Positions 1 through 7,120 of a stretch of DNA of 31,171 bases are shown piece after piece. The notes beneath the pieces are model-generated. The model was given only the letters and a program-made list of their open reading frames with translations, was not told the DNA's origin and ran no database searches. The stretch covers positions 1 through 31,171 of the forward strand of contig SFHJ01000019.1 of NCBI GenBank assembly GCA_004555655.1. The letters run 5' to 3'. The position numbers and the translations under genes were made by a program. Positions within the stretch are counted from its first letter, which is position 1. The number at the start of each line of letters is the position of its first letter. The DNA comes from Clostridiales bacterium (GTDB lineage Bacteria; Bacillota; Clostridia; Oscillospirales; Oscillospiraceae).

Positions 1-7
1 GAAACTC

Positions 8-208
8 ATGAAGGAAGGTATCCATCCCAAGTACGAACAGACTACTATCAGATGCGCGTGTGGTGCAGTTATTGAGACTGGTTCTACCAAAAAGGACATT
101 AAGGTTGAAATTTGCTCCAAGTGTCACCCGTTCTACACCGGCAAGCAGAAGCTCGTCGATACCGGTGGACGTGTTGATCGTTTCAACAAGAAATACGGCC
201 TGAAGTAA
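8..208 (+). CDS. rpmE: 50S ribosomal protein L31 (zinc-binding type)
   Basis: This is a 66-residue structural protein of the large ribosomal subunit. The start MKEGIHPKY and the pattern CxC (Cys16, Cys18) followed by CxxC (Cys36, Cys39) are those of the zinc-containing L31 form, as opposed to the cysteine-free paralogue used under zinc limitation. Length is normal for the family. Only seven bases precede the ATG in the window, so its ribosome site and promoter cannot be judged. A strong intrinsic terminator follows at once, so it appears to be the last or only gene of its transcript. In related bacteria rpmE commonly stands alone, which fits. Confidence 0.97.
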   Translation: MKEGIHPKYEQTTIRCACGAVIETGSTKKDIKVEICSKCHPFYTGKQKLVDTGGRVDRFNKKYGLK

Positions 209-215
209 GAAGCAA

Positions 216-244
216 GTCCGCACCCAATCGGTGCGGGCTTTTTT
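216..244 (+). terminator. Intrinsic terminator of rpmE
   Basis: A 9-bp stem (216-224 paired with 230-238, one G-T wobble) with a 5-base loop CAATC is followed directly by six T residues. It starts eight bases after the rpmE stop codon. Confidence 0.93.
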
Positions 245-279
245 CGTTTTTGCGAAAATTGCCGCAATTTGGAGGTTCG

Positions 280-1539
280 ATGGAAACAAACGAACAGGTT
301 CTGTGCGAAAAGGCCGTATTGGTCGGCCTGAACACAGACCTTTTTACAAAGGAAGAGACGGCCACGGCGAAGACGCTTGACGAGCTGGAGGCCCTTTTGC
401 AGACGGCGGGCGGCGAATGCGCTGGAAAAATCCTGCAGAACCGCCACACGCCCGACCCGCACAGCTTCATCGGCGAGGGCAAGGCCGGGGAAGTGCGCGC
501 GCTGGTGGAAAGCTCCGGCGCGGGCATGGTGGTCTTTGACAATGCGCTCTCGCCGTCGCAGATCCGCGCGCTGGAAGAACTGACAGGCGTGAAGGTGCTC
601 GACCGCAGCGCGCTGATTCTTGATATTTTCGCGCAGCGCGCCAAAACGCGTGAGGGCAAGCTGCAGGTGGAGCTTGCGCAGTATCAGTATTATCTGCCGC
701 GGCTGACAGTCTGGAACGAGGAGATGGGCCGTCTTGGAGGCGGCATCGGCACAAGAGGACCGGGCGAGACGCAGCTCGAGACGGACAAGCGCCACATCCG
801 CGCCAGAATCACGAAGCTGAAATCAGAGCTGCAGGAAGTGCGCAAGGTGCGCGCCGTGCAGCGTGAGCGGCGGGAAAAGAATGCTGTGCCGGTCGTGGCG
901 CTGGTGGGCTACACGAACGCGGGAAAATCGACGCTGTTGAATTATCTGACTGACGCGTGCATCCCGGCCAACAACCGGCTGTTTGACACGCTGGACACCA
1001 CCACAAGACAGCTCACAGTATCGGACACCTGTCAGGTGCTTTTGTCCGACACGGTCGGCTTTATTGCAAAGCTGCCGCACAACCTGATCGAAGCCTTCAA
1101 GGCGACGCTGGAAGAGCTGGAGTATGCCGATCTTCTCGTGCACGTCATCGATGCGTCAGATCCCGAGCGCGAGGCGCACATCGAAGTTGTCAACAGGCTC
1201 ATCGCGCAGCTGGCGGGTGAAAATGTGCCCGTCATCGAGTGCTACAACAAGTGCGATGCGCCGCATGAGGAAATCACAAAGGGAGAAAACCGCGTGTGCG
1301 TGTCGGCAAAGACCGGCGCGGGCATGCCGGAGCTGCTGCAGACAATCGAGCGTCTGCTCGGCAAGCGGCTGCACCGGGTGAGGCTGCTGCTGCCCTATGC
1401 CATGGGCGGCATGGTGGACACGCTGCACACGCAGGCCAGGGTGCTGTCTATCAGCTATGAGGCTGCGGGAATCGCCGTTGAGGCGGTGCTGGATGAAACG
1501 CTTTTCGGAAAATTGCGTCAATATATCATAGAGACATAA
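280..1539 (+). CDS. hflX: Ribosome-associated GTPase HflX
   Basis: This 419-residue protein belongs to the HflX branch of the TRAFAC GTPases, which bind the 50S subunit and can split stalled or stress-damaged 70S ribosomes. The N-terminal nucleotide-binding-like domain ends in the glycine-rich motif RLGGGIGTRGPGETQLE near residues 150-165, which is characteristic of HflX. A helical linker follows. The GTPase domain has G1 GYTNAGKST (about 210-218), G3 DTVGF (about 256-260) and G4 NKCD (about 322-325). I start it at the ATG at 280 because GGAGG lies at 271-275; the in-frame TTG at 250 lies at the edge of the rpmE terminator and has no ribosome site. The next gene follows after 11 bases, so the two are probably co-transcribed. 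Confidence 0.96.
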   Translation: METNEQVLCEKAVLVGLNTDLFTKEETATAKTLDELEALLQTAGGECAGKILQNRHTPDPHSFIGEGKAGEVRALVESSGAGMVVFDNALSPSQIRALEELTGVKVLDRSALILDIFAQRAKTREGKLQVELAQYQYYLPRLTVWNEEMGRLGGGIGTRGPGETQLETDKRHIRARITKLKSELQEVRKVRAVQRERREKNAVPVVALVGYTNAGKSTLLNYLTDACIPANNRLFDTLDTTTRQLTVSDTCQVLLSDTVGFIAKLPHNLIEAFKATLEELEYADLLVHVIDASDPEREAHIEVVNRLIAQLAGENVPVIECYNKCDAPHEEITKGENRVCVSAKTGAGMPELLQTIERLLGKRLHRVRLLLPYAMGGMVDTLHTQARVLSISYEAAGIAVEAVLDETLFGKLRQYIIET

Positions 1540-1550
1540 GTGAGGCGGAC

Positions 1551-2180
1551 ATGGAAACTTATCTGACGTGCGCGAAAGCGGCACAATCGGAGTTTGTGGA
1601 GAAGAAGTCGCGTTTTATCGGCCTGGTGTTCCCCGTGGAATCCGAGGAGGAGGCGCGTGCCATCATGGAAAAGACGCGCAAGCGGTATTACGACGTGCGT
1701 CACCACTGCTTCTGCTATATCATCAAGGACGGTCCCGTGCGCTACAGTGACGACGGCGAGCCCCAGGGCACGGCAGGCCAGCCGATGCTCTCCGTATTTG
1801 AGCACGCGGGCGTGCAGAACGTGCTGTGTGTGGTGGTGCGGTATTTCGGAGGCGTCCTGCTTGGCACGGGCGGACTGGTGCGCGCGTATTCCAAGGCTGC
1901 CAGGGACGCGCTGGACGCGGCCGGCATCGCACAGTACCGGGTGTGGGACCGCGTGGATGTGTGGTGCCCGTACGCGTTCTACGACCGGGTAAAGCTGGAA
2001 CTGGCGGCCAACGGCGGCGTGATCGAGGACACCGAGTACGGCGCGGATATTCTGCTGCACGCCATGCTGCCGCAGGAAAATACGGCCGCGTGCGCCGACG
2101 CGCTGCGCGAGATGACCGCCGGGCGTGTCAGACCCACGCATGTTGGCAGCATTTACCGCGCAGTTTTGCTCGAGAAATAG
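1551..2180 (+). CDS. yigZ: YigZ/IMPACT family protein
   Basis: This 209-residue protein belongs to the UPF0029/IMPACT family. The signature region is clear: RHHCFCYII, then SDDGEPQGTAGQPML, then VVVRYFGGVLLGTGGLVRAY in the N-terminal two thirds. The C-terminal third matches the size and position of the DUF1949 ferredoxin-like domain. Eukaryotic IMPACT regulates the GCN2 kinase; the bacterial role is not established, and a nucleic-acid-binding role linked to translation has been suggested from structure. It follows hflX after 11 bases and probably shares its transcript. About 60 bases separate it from the next gene. Nothing looks truncated. Confidence 0.93.
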   Translation: METYLTCAKAAQSEFVEKKSRFIGLVFPVESEEEARAIMEKTRKRYYDVRHHCFCYIIKDGPVRYSDDGEPQGTAGQPMLSVFEHAGVQNVLCVVVRYFGGVLLGTGGLVRAYSKAARDALDAAGIAQYRVWDRVDVWCPYAFYDRVKLELAANGGVIEDTEYGADILLHAMLPQENTAACADALREMTAGRVRPTHVGSIYRAVLLEK

Positions 2181-2240
2181 CGCAAATGTTCAAGAATTTT
2201 TCATGAATGTGTGATACGATAAAAGGTAGGAAGTGGTCGA

Positions 2241-3245
2241 ATGACAGTCCGCGAGCGCATGGAATGTGAGGAATATGAGCAGCTTTCGCCCCTGGCGCAG
2301 AAAGCCGCCGGGACAAAGGGACGGCTCTATCCGGAGCCCGATAACGACGTGCGCACCTGCTATCAGCGCGACGCCGACCGCATCGTGCACAGCAAGTCCT
2401 TCCGCCGGCTCATGCACAAGACGCAGGTGTTTTTGTCGCCTGAGGGCGACCACTACCGCACGCGCATGACGCACACGCTCGAGGTCGCGCGCATCGCACG
2501 CACCATCTGCCGCGGGCTGCGGCTGAACACCGATTTGGCCGAGGCCGCTGCTCTGGGCCACGATCTGGGCCACACGCCGTTCGGCCATGCGGGCGAGGTG
2601 GCGCTTACCGACGTGATGGGCGCGCCGTTCCGCCACAACGAGCAGTCTCTGCGCGTGGTGGATAAGCTCGAGCGCGACGGCGAGGGGCTGAACCTTACCT
2701 ATGAAGTGCGCATGGGCATTCTCGGCCACACGGGCAGCTTCATCCCCGAGACAATGGAGGGGCAGGTTGTGCGCATCTCCGACCGCATTGCGTACATCAA
2801 CCACGATATTGACGACGCCATGCGCGCCGGTATTCTGACGGAGGAAGATATCCCGCGCGAGATCGCAGACGTGTTGGGAGAGTCGCACTCGGCGCGCATC
2901 AACCGGCTTGTCGAGGATATGATCTGCACCTCGGCCCAGACCGGCAAAATCGGCATGCAGCCCGAGGTGGCGGAGGCCATGGATGCACTCCGCAAGTTCA
3001 TGTTCCAGCGCGTCTACACCAACCCCGTGGCCAAGGGCGAGGAGTCCAAGGCCAAGGACATCATTCGCAGGCTGTTTGAGTATTATTCCAAGCACCCGGA
3101 CAAGCTGCCGGCGGATTTTCTGCCGCAGCTCGATTTTGACGGTATGAACCGCATCGTCTGCGACTACATTGCGGGCATGACCGATAAATACGCCATTTAC
3201 AAGTATTCTGAAATTTTTATCCCCACCGCGTGGCAGATGCGCTGA
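2241..3245 (+). CDS. dgt: dGTPase-like HD-domain triphosphohydrolase
   Basis: This 334-residue protein is a deoxyguanosinetriphosphate triphosphohydrolase-like enzyme of the HD superfamily. Such enzymes cleave dNTPs to the deoxynucleoside plus triphosphate and so adjust dNTP pools. The metal-binding HD signature is visible: RTRMTHTLEVARIA with His near residue 78, then ALGHDLGHTPFGHAGE with the His-Asp pair near residues 107-115, and a downstream ISDRIAYINHDIDDA segment carrying a further Asp ligand. Length fits the short Firmicute form. A GGTAGGA ribosome site precedes the ATG. It lies directly before dnaG and rpoD, a conserved Clostridia/Bacilli order that ties nucleotide supply to replication and transcription genes. 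The preferred substrate cannot be read from sequence. Confidence 0.93.
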   Translation: MTVRERMECEEYEQLSPLAQKAAGTKGRLYPEPDNDVRTCYQRDADRIVHSKSFRRLMHKTQVFLSPEGDHYRTRMTHTLEVARIARTICRGLRLNTDLAEAAALGHDLGHTPFGHAGEVALTDVMGAPFRHNEQSLRVVDKLERDGEGLNLTYEVRMGILGHTGSFIPETMEGQVVRISDRIAYINHDIDDAMRAGILTEEDIPREIADVLGESHSARINRLVEDMICTSAQTGKIGMQPEVAEAMDALRKFMFQRVYTNPVAKGEESKAKDIIRRLFEYYSKHPDKLPADFLPQLDFDGMNRIVCDYIAGMTDKYAIYKYSEIFIPTAWQMR

Positions 3246-3279
3246 CGCCGCGCAGGCGGCCTGACAGGAGGTGAGCGCC

Positions 3280-5022
3280 GTGGCCTTTCCGGCTGTGTTT
3301 CTCGACGAGCTGGTACAGAGAAATCCCATCGACGAGGTCGTGGGGCAGTATGTGAGCCTCACGCGCAAGGGCGCGAACCTGTTCGGCCTGTGCCCGTTCC
3401 ACGGGGAGAAGACGGCATCATTCTCCGTCGCGCCCGACAAGGGCATCTACTACTGCTTCGGTTGCCACAAGGGCGGCGGCGTGATCAACTTTATCATGGA
3501 GATCGAGAGCCTCAGCTACCCCGACGCGGTGCGCTTTCTTGCCAAGCGCGCGGGGATGGAGGTGCCCGAGGACGAGACCTACCGCGCGCAGTACCGCAAA
3601 CAGGAGCGGCTGTATGCGCTGTGCAAGGACGCGGCGCGGTTTTTCCATGCGCAGCTGATGGAGCCTGCGGGAGAAGCTGCGCGCGCGTATATCGTAAAGC
3701 GCGGGCTGAGCAAATCTACCGTCACACGCTTTGGCCTGGGCTTCAGCCCGAACGAGTGGGCCTCGCTTCTGGACGCGATGACGAAAAAGGGCTATACGAG
3801 GGAGGAACTGCTGGACGCGGGCCTTGCCGTCAGGGGTAAAAACGGCGGCATGTACGACCGGTTCCGCAACCGGCTGATGTTTCCCATCATCGACGTGCGC
3901 GGGGCCGTGATCGGCTTCGGCGGGCGCGTGATGGATGACTCGACGCCCAAATACCTCAACTCGCCCGAGACGTCCATCTTCAACAAACGGAAAAACCTCT
4001 TTGCGCTCAACGTGGCGAAAAAGAGCAAACAGGGCAGGATCATTCTGACCGAGGGGTATATGGACGCGATTGCGCTGCACCAGTACGGCTTTGACTGCGC
4101 GGTGGCGTCGCTGGGCACATCTCTGACTGAGGAGCACGCGGCAATGCTGGCCAAATATACCAAACAGGTGGTGCTCACCTACGACGGCGACGAGGCCGGG
4201 CAGAACGCGACCCGCCGGGCCATCCCCATGCTGGAAAAGGCGGGCGTGCAGGTGCGCGTGCTCCGGATGCAGGGCGCGAAGGACCCCGACGAATTTTTGA
4301 AAAAATATGGCGCCGACCGCTTCAGCCAGCTGCTTGACCGGTCGGAAAATCAGGCCGAATATCAGCTTGAGAGCCTCAGGCGGAAGTTTGATCTCACCGA
4401 CGACGCGCAGCGTGTGGAGTTTTTATCGAAGGCGGCGGAGCTTATCAGCAGCTTCCCCAACGCTGTGCAGCGCGAGGTCTACGGCGCGCGTGTGGCCGAG
4501 GCTGCAGGCGTGACGGCGGAGACAATGAAGCTCGAGGTGACGAAAGCATTCAAGCGCCGCATGGCGCGCGAGCGGAAAAAACAGGAGAAAATTGACCTTG
4601 CGCCTGCGCAGCAGCAGCAGCCCAAGGTGCGCGGCATCCGCTACGACAACGTGCGCTCGGCGATGGCGGAGGAAGGACTTCTGCGGACGGTGTTCAAAGA
4701 GCCGGCGCTTTTGGATGAAGTGACGCTCGACGCGCAGCAGTTTTCTTCGGAGCTTCTCGGCGCGGCCTACCACGCAGCGCAGATGCGCTGGACGCAGGGA
4801 AAGCCGGTGTCGCTCGCCGCGCTGGAACAGGAGTTTTCACCCGGGGAAATGGCGCACCTGTCTGCGGTACTGGCCAAGGACGACTGCACGGTTTGCGAGC
4901 AGGCACTGCAGGATTATATCCGCATCATCCGCGAGGAAAATGCGCGCGCGCACCCGGCGGGCGGCGCGGCGCTTCTGCAGATGGCCGAGCGGATGAAACA
5001 GCGGAAAGGATACGGAGGGTAA
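3280..5022 (+). CDS. dnaG: DNA primase
   Basis: This 580-residue enzyme makes RNA primers at the replication fork. The CHC2 zinc-binding domain is at the N-terminus: CPFH (Cys38, His41) and CFGC (Cys59, Cys62). The RNA polymerase core and TOPRIM fold follow, with the acidic motif EGYMDAIALHQYG near residue 255 and TYDGDEAGQ near residue 300. The C-terminal 150 residues occupy the place of the helicase-binding domain. I place the start at GTG 3280, not the GTG at 3271, because the latter lies inside the ribosome site AGGAGGTGA (3266-3274). It sits 34 bases after dgt and four bases before rpoD. Confidence 0.96.
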   Translation: MAFPAVFLDELVQRNPIDEVVGQYVSLTRKGANLFGLCPFHGEKTASFSVAPDKGIYYCFGCHKGGGVINFIMEIESLSYPDAVRFLAKRAGMEVPEDETYRAQYRKQERLYALCKDAARFFHAQLMEPAGEAARAYIVKRGLSKSTVTRFGLGFSPNEWASLLDAMTKKGYTREELLDAGLAVRGKNGGMYDRFRNRLMFPIIDVRGAVIGFGGRVMDDSTPKYLNSPETSIFNKRKNLFALNVAKKSKQGRIILTEGYMDAIALHQYGFDCAVASLGTSLTEEHAAMLAKYTKQVVLTYDGDEAGQNATRRAIPMLEKAGVQVRVLRMQGAKDPDEFLKKYGADRFSQLLDRSENQAEYQLESLRRKFDLTDDAQRVEFLSKAAELISSFPNAVQREVYGARVAEAAGVTAETMKLEVTKAFKRRMARERKKQEKIDLAPAQQQQPKVRGIRYDNVRSAMAEEGLLRTVFKEPALLDEVTLDAQQFSSELLGAAYHAAQMRWTQGKPVSLAALEQEFSPGEMAHLSAVLAKDDCTVCEQALQDYIRIIREENARAHPAGGAALLQMAERMKQRKGYGG

Positions 5023-5026
5023 TGCG

Positions 5027-6211
5027 ATGACGGATACCATGACAAAAGCGATGCGATTGCTCGGGCAGATGGAGTTGACGGAGGAAAACCGCGCAAAGCT
5101 CACGGCGCTTGTGAACGAGTCGAAAAAGACCGGAAAGGTTGCCTCCAAGGTGCTGGTTGAGACGCTTGACGCGGTCGACGCGACCGAGGAGCAGACGGAA
5201 ACGTTCTACGACGTGCTCGAGGCCGCAGGAATCGAGATCGACGTCTCCGATGTGCTGGATCTCATCGGCAACGCCGAGCTGGACAACCCTACGCTCAGTG
5301 AAATGCAGGCCATTGCCGACGAGGGACTCGACACGCCCGAGGAGCTGCCGGCTCCTGAAGAGCTGGCCGACACGTCCGACGCCCGGCTGGACGATCCCAT
5401 CCGGATGTACCTCAAGGAGATCGGCAAGATCAAGCTGCTCACGCCCGAAGAAGAGCTCGAGGTCGCAAAGAAGATGTCCGAAGGCGACGAGCAGGCGCGC
5501 AAGCGCATGTCTGAGGCGAATCTGCGTCTGGTGGTGTCGATCGCCAAGCGATACGTCGGCCGCGGCATGCAGCTGCTGGACCTCATTCAGGAGGGCAATC
5601 TGGGCCTGATGAAGGCCGTGGAGAAATTCGACTACACCAAGGGCTATAAATTCTCCACCTACGCCACCTGGTGGATCCGGCAGTCGATCACCCGCGCCAT
5701 CGCTGACCAGGCGCGCACCATCCGGATCCCGGTACATATGGTCGAGACGATCAACCGCGTGCTGCGCACGTCGCACGCGATGGTGCAGACGCTTGGCCGC
5801 GAGCCGACCACGGAAGAGATTGCCAAGGAGCTGCATCTCGACGTCGGCAAGGTCGAGGAGGTTCTGAAGATCGCGCAGGAGCCGGTGTCACTCGAGACGC
5901 CCATCGGCGAGGAAGAGGACAGCCATCTTGGTGATTTTATTCAGGATGACGAGGCTTCGCAGCCGCAGGAGGAGGCATCGTACACGCTGCTGCGCGAACA
6001 GCTCGAGGAAGTTCTCTCCACGCTCACCGAGCGCGAAGAGCAGGTGCTACGCATGCGCTTCGGCCTGACCGACGGCAAGCCGCACACACTCGAAGAGGTG
6101 GGCAAGGAGTTCGATGTCACGCGCGAGCGCATCCGCCAGATCGAGTCCAAGGCGCTCAGAAAACTGCGCCATCCGTCCAGAAGCAAGAAGCTGCGCGACT
6201 TCCTCAGTTGA
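5027..6211 (+). CDS. rpoD: RNA polymerase primary sigma factor (RpoD/SigA)
   Basis: This 394-residue protein is the housekeeping sigma factor. A short region 1.1-like N-terminus is followed by region 1.2 (DDPIRMYLKEIG, about residue 122), region 2 with the core-binding and -10-recognition helix (GLMKAVEKFDYTKGYKFSTY, then WWIRQSITRAIADQ near 213), region 3, and region 4 with the helix-turn-helix VTRERIRQIESKALRKLRHP near residue 365. The length is typical of Firmicute SigA, without the long non-conserved insertion of proteobacterial sigma-70. The ATG is preceded by GGAGGG and begins four bases after the dnaG stop, so the two genes are translationally close. The many TTGACA/TATAAT-like promoters in this window are what this factor should read. 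Confidence 0.98.
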   Translation: MTDTMTKAMRLLGQMELTEENRAKLTALVNESKKTGKVASKVLVETLDAVDATEEQTETFYDVLEAAGIEIDVSDVLDLIGNAELDNPTLSEMQAIADEGLDTPEELPAPEELADTSDARLDDPIRMYLKEIGKIKLLTPEEELEVAKKMSEGDEQARKRMSEANLRLVVSIAKRYVGRGMQLLDLIQEGNLGLMKAVEKFDYTKGYKFSTYATWWIRQSITRAIADQARTIRIPVHMVETINRVLRTSHAMVQTLGREPTTEEIAKELHLDVGKVEEVLKIAQEPVSLETPIGEEEDSHLGDFIQDDEASQPQEEASYTLLREQLEEVLSTLTEREEQVLRMRFGLTDGKPHTLEEVGKEFDVTRERIRQIESKALRKLRHPSRSKKLRDFLS

Positions 6212-6231
6212 TTTGCTGTGAGATTTTTTAC

Positions 6232-6259
6232 TTGACATTGCGTGAAAAATCCGTATCAT
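6232..6259 (+). promoter_or_regulatory. Sigma-A promoter of acpP (and possibly the SRP RNA)
   Basis: A perfect -35 TTGACA (6232-6237) and a -10 TATCAT (6254-6259) are separated by 16 bases. The expected start site is about 6266, leaving a 50-base leader before acpP. Confidence 0.85.
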
Positions 6260-6315
6260 AAGGGTGTTATAGTTTGCAGGCAGCCCGCCGGGCTGTCATA
6301 ACGGAGGAAATGACA

Positions 6316-6534
6316 ATGTTTGAAAAAATCCAAGCGTATCTTTCTGCGCAGCTGGACATCGCAAAAGAAGAGATTGAGCGCGACACCACCTTTGAGAGCC
6401 TTGGCATCGACTCGCTGGACACTGTGGAAATGGTCATGGATCTGGAAGAGCAGCTGGGCGTCGAGCTGGAGCTGGAAGAAAAAGTCGCGACTGTCGGTGA
6501 ATTGGCCGACTATATCGAGAGCAAACTGGATTAA
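6316..6534 (+). CDS. acpP: Acyl carrier protein
   Basis: This 72-residue acidic protein carries growing acyl chains in type II fatty acid synthesis on a 4'-phosphopantetheine arm. The attachment site is the DSLD motif with Ser33 in LGIDSLDTVEMVMDLEE. The whole sequence matches the four-helix ACP fold with nothing extra. I choose the ATG at 6316 over the ATG at 6310 because GGAGG (6303-6307) is 8 bases from the former and only 2 from the latter. It is not next to fab genes here; it stands alone behind rpoD with its own strong promoter. No terminator separates it from the SRP RNA, whose outer helix begins 17 bases after the stop codon. Confidence 0.96.
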   Translation: MFEKIQAYLSAQLDIAKEEIERDTTFESLGIDSLDTVEMVMDLEEQLGVELELEEKVATVGELADYIESKLD

Positions 6535-6551
6535 GGCCTTTATGCTGCCAC

Positions 6552-6858
6552 GCGCTCCGGCGCATGGCAAGGCTGCACTACTCGGGGAGATAGCGGTGCC
6601 TTGTTACCCGCAATCCGCTACAGCGGGGAGGAATTCCTGACCGAGGGTGCGTACTGTGTCGTCTGACCCATATAAGCGGCGTTGAAGATTTGGTCTTGCG
6701 CAATAGGGCTCTGTGAACCGTGTCAGGTGGGGAACCAAGCAGCACTAAGCAGACCACCCTGTGTGCCGCGAGGCAGCCGTTTCCGAGCTGGCTGTATGGG
6801 TAACGGGTGGAGTGCGCATTCGAAGGAAGGTGTGCAGTCTTGCCATGTGCCGGGGCGC
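6552..6858 (+). ncRNA. ffs: Signal recognition particle RNA, large Bacillus type (with Alu domain)
   Basis: The RNA scaffold of the signal recognition particle, partner of Ffh encoded at 23770-25134. The 5' part carries the Alu-domain features seen in Bacillus scRNA (GGGGAGATAGCGGTGCC, then CCCGCAATCCGC). The S domain holds the Ffh-binding hairpin: CAGG (6724-6727), TGG, tetraloop GGAA (6731-6734), CCA, then AGCAGCA (6738-6744). The two ends pair in a long helix, 6552-6578 with about 6833-6858, with only a few wobble pairs. The mature ends probably lie inside this helix, near 6564 and 6847; in Bacillus the precursor is trimmed by RNase III, which would suit such a helix. The gene lies upstream of dnaX as in Bacillus. 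Confidence 0.95.
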
Positions 6859-6864
6859 TTTACT

Positions 6865-6893
6865 GTTTCAAAATCCCCGTGGGATTTTGAAAC
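6865..6893. repeat. Perfect 13-bp inverted repeat downstream of the SRP RNA
   Basis: GTTTCAAAATCCC (6865-6877) and its exact complement (6881-6893) flank the 3-base loop CGT. It begins seven bases after the SRP RNA outer helix. There is no T-run behind it, so it is not a standard terminator; it may protect or define the 3' end of the precursor. Confidence 0.7.
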
Positions 6894-6971
6894 AAGGGAT
6901 TGCGGCCTGCTGCGCGCAAAGAAATGACCGTCCTCCGGACAGCCATTTTTCACACTTGCAGGCCGAGCGGT

Positions 6972-7004
6972 ATTTTTCCCGACGTACACGCCGCCGGGAA
7001 AAAT
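6972..7004. repeat. Inverted repeat between SRP RNA and dnaX
   Basis: ATTTTTCCCG (6972-6981) pairs exactly with CGGGAAAAAT (6995-7004) around a 13-base loop. The tail ATGATTGACATTTTATTT is T-rich but interrupted. It could act as a weak terminator for the SRP RNA transcript. The rest of 6859-7120 shows no gene I can support. Confidence 0.5.
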
Positions 7005-7065
7005 GATTGACATTTTATTTCGCGCCTGCGGTGCAATTTTTTACCGGGCAATTTTATGAAGCGGC

Positions 7066-7094
7066 TTTCCTTTGGACGCGGTTTCGTGTATAAT
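7066..7094 (+). promoter_or_regulatory. Probable promoter of dnaX-ybaB-recR
   Basis: A perfect -10 TATAAT lies at 7089-7094, with a poor -35 TTTCCT (7066-7071) 17 bases before it. The start site would be about 7101, giving a very short leader containing only the ribosome site. Confidence 0.55.
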
Positions 7095-7120
7095 GAAAGC
7101 AATGGAAAGGAGGGGTGGGC

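Noticed and set aside
250..279. An earlier TTG start for HflX
   Set aside because: It has no ribosome site and directly follows the T-tract of the rpmE terminator, while the ATG at 280 has GGAGG at good spacing.
2190..3446. A 418-codon open frame on the minus strand across dgt
   Set aside because: It lies opposite the well-supported dgt gene, has no ribosome site or family motif, and its composition (many His, Val, Ala) is typical of the antisense frame of GC-rich genes.
7007..7012. TTGACA as -35 of dnaX
   Set aside because: No acceptable -10 follows at the right distance (GGTGCA at 17 bases). The TATAAT at 7089 is too far away to be its partner.
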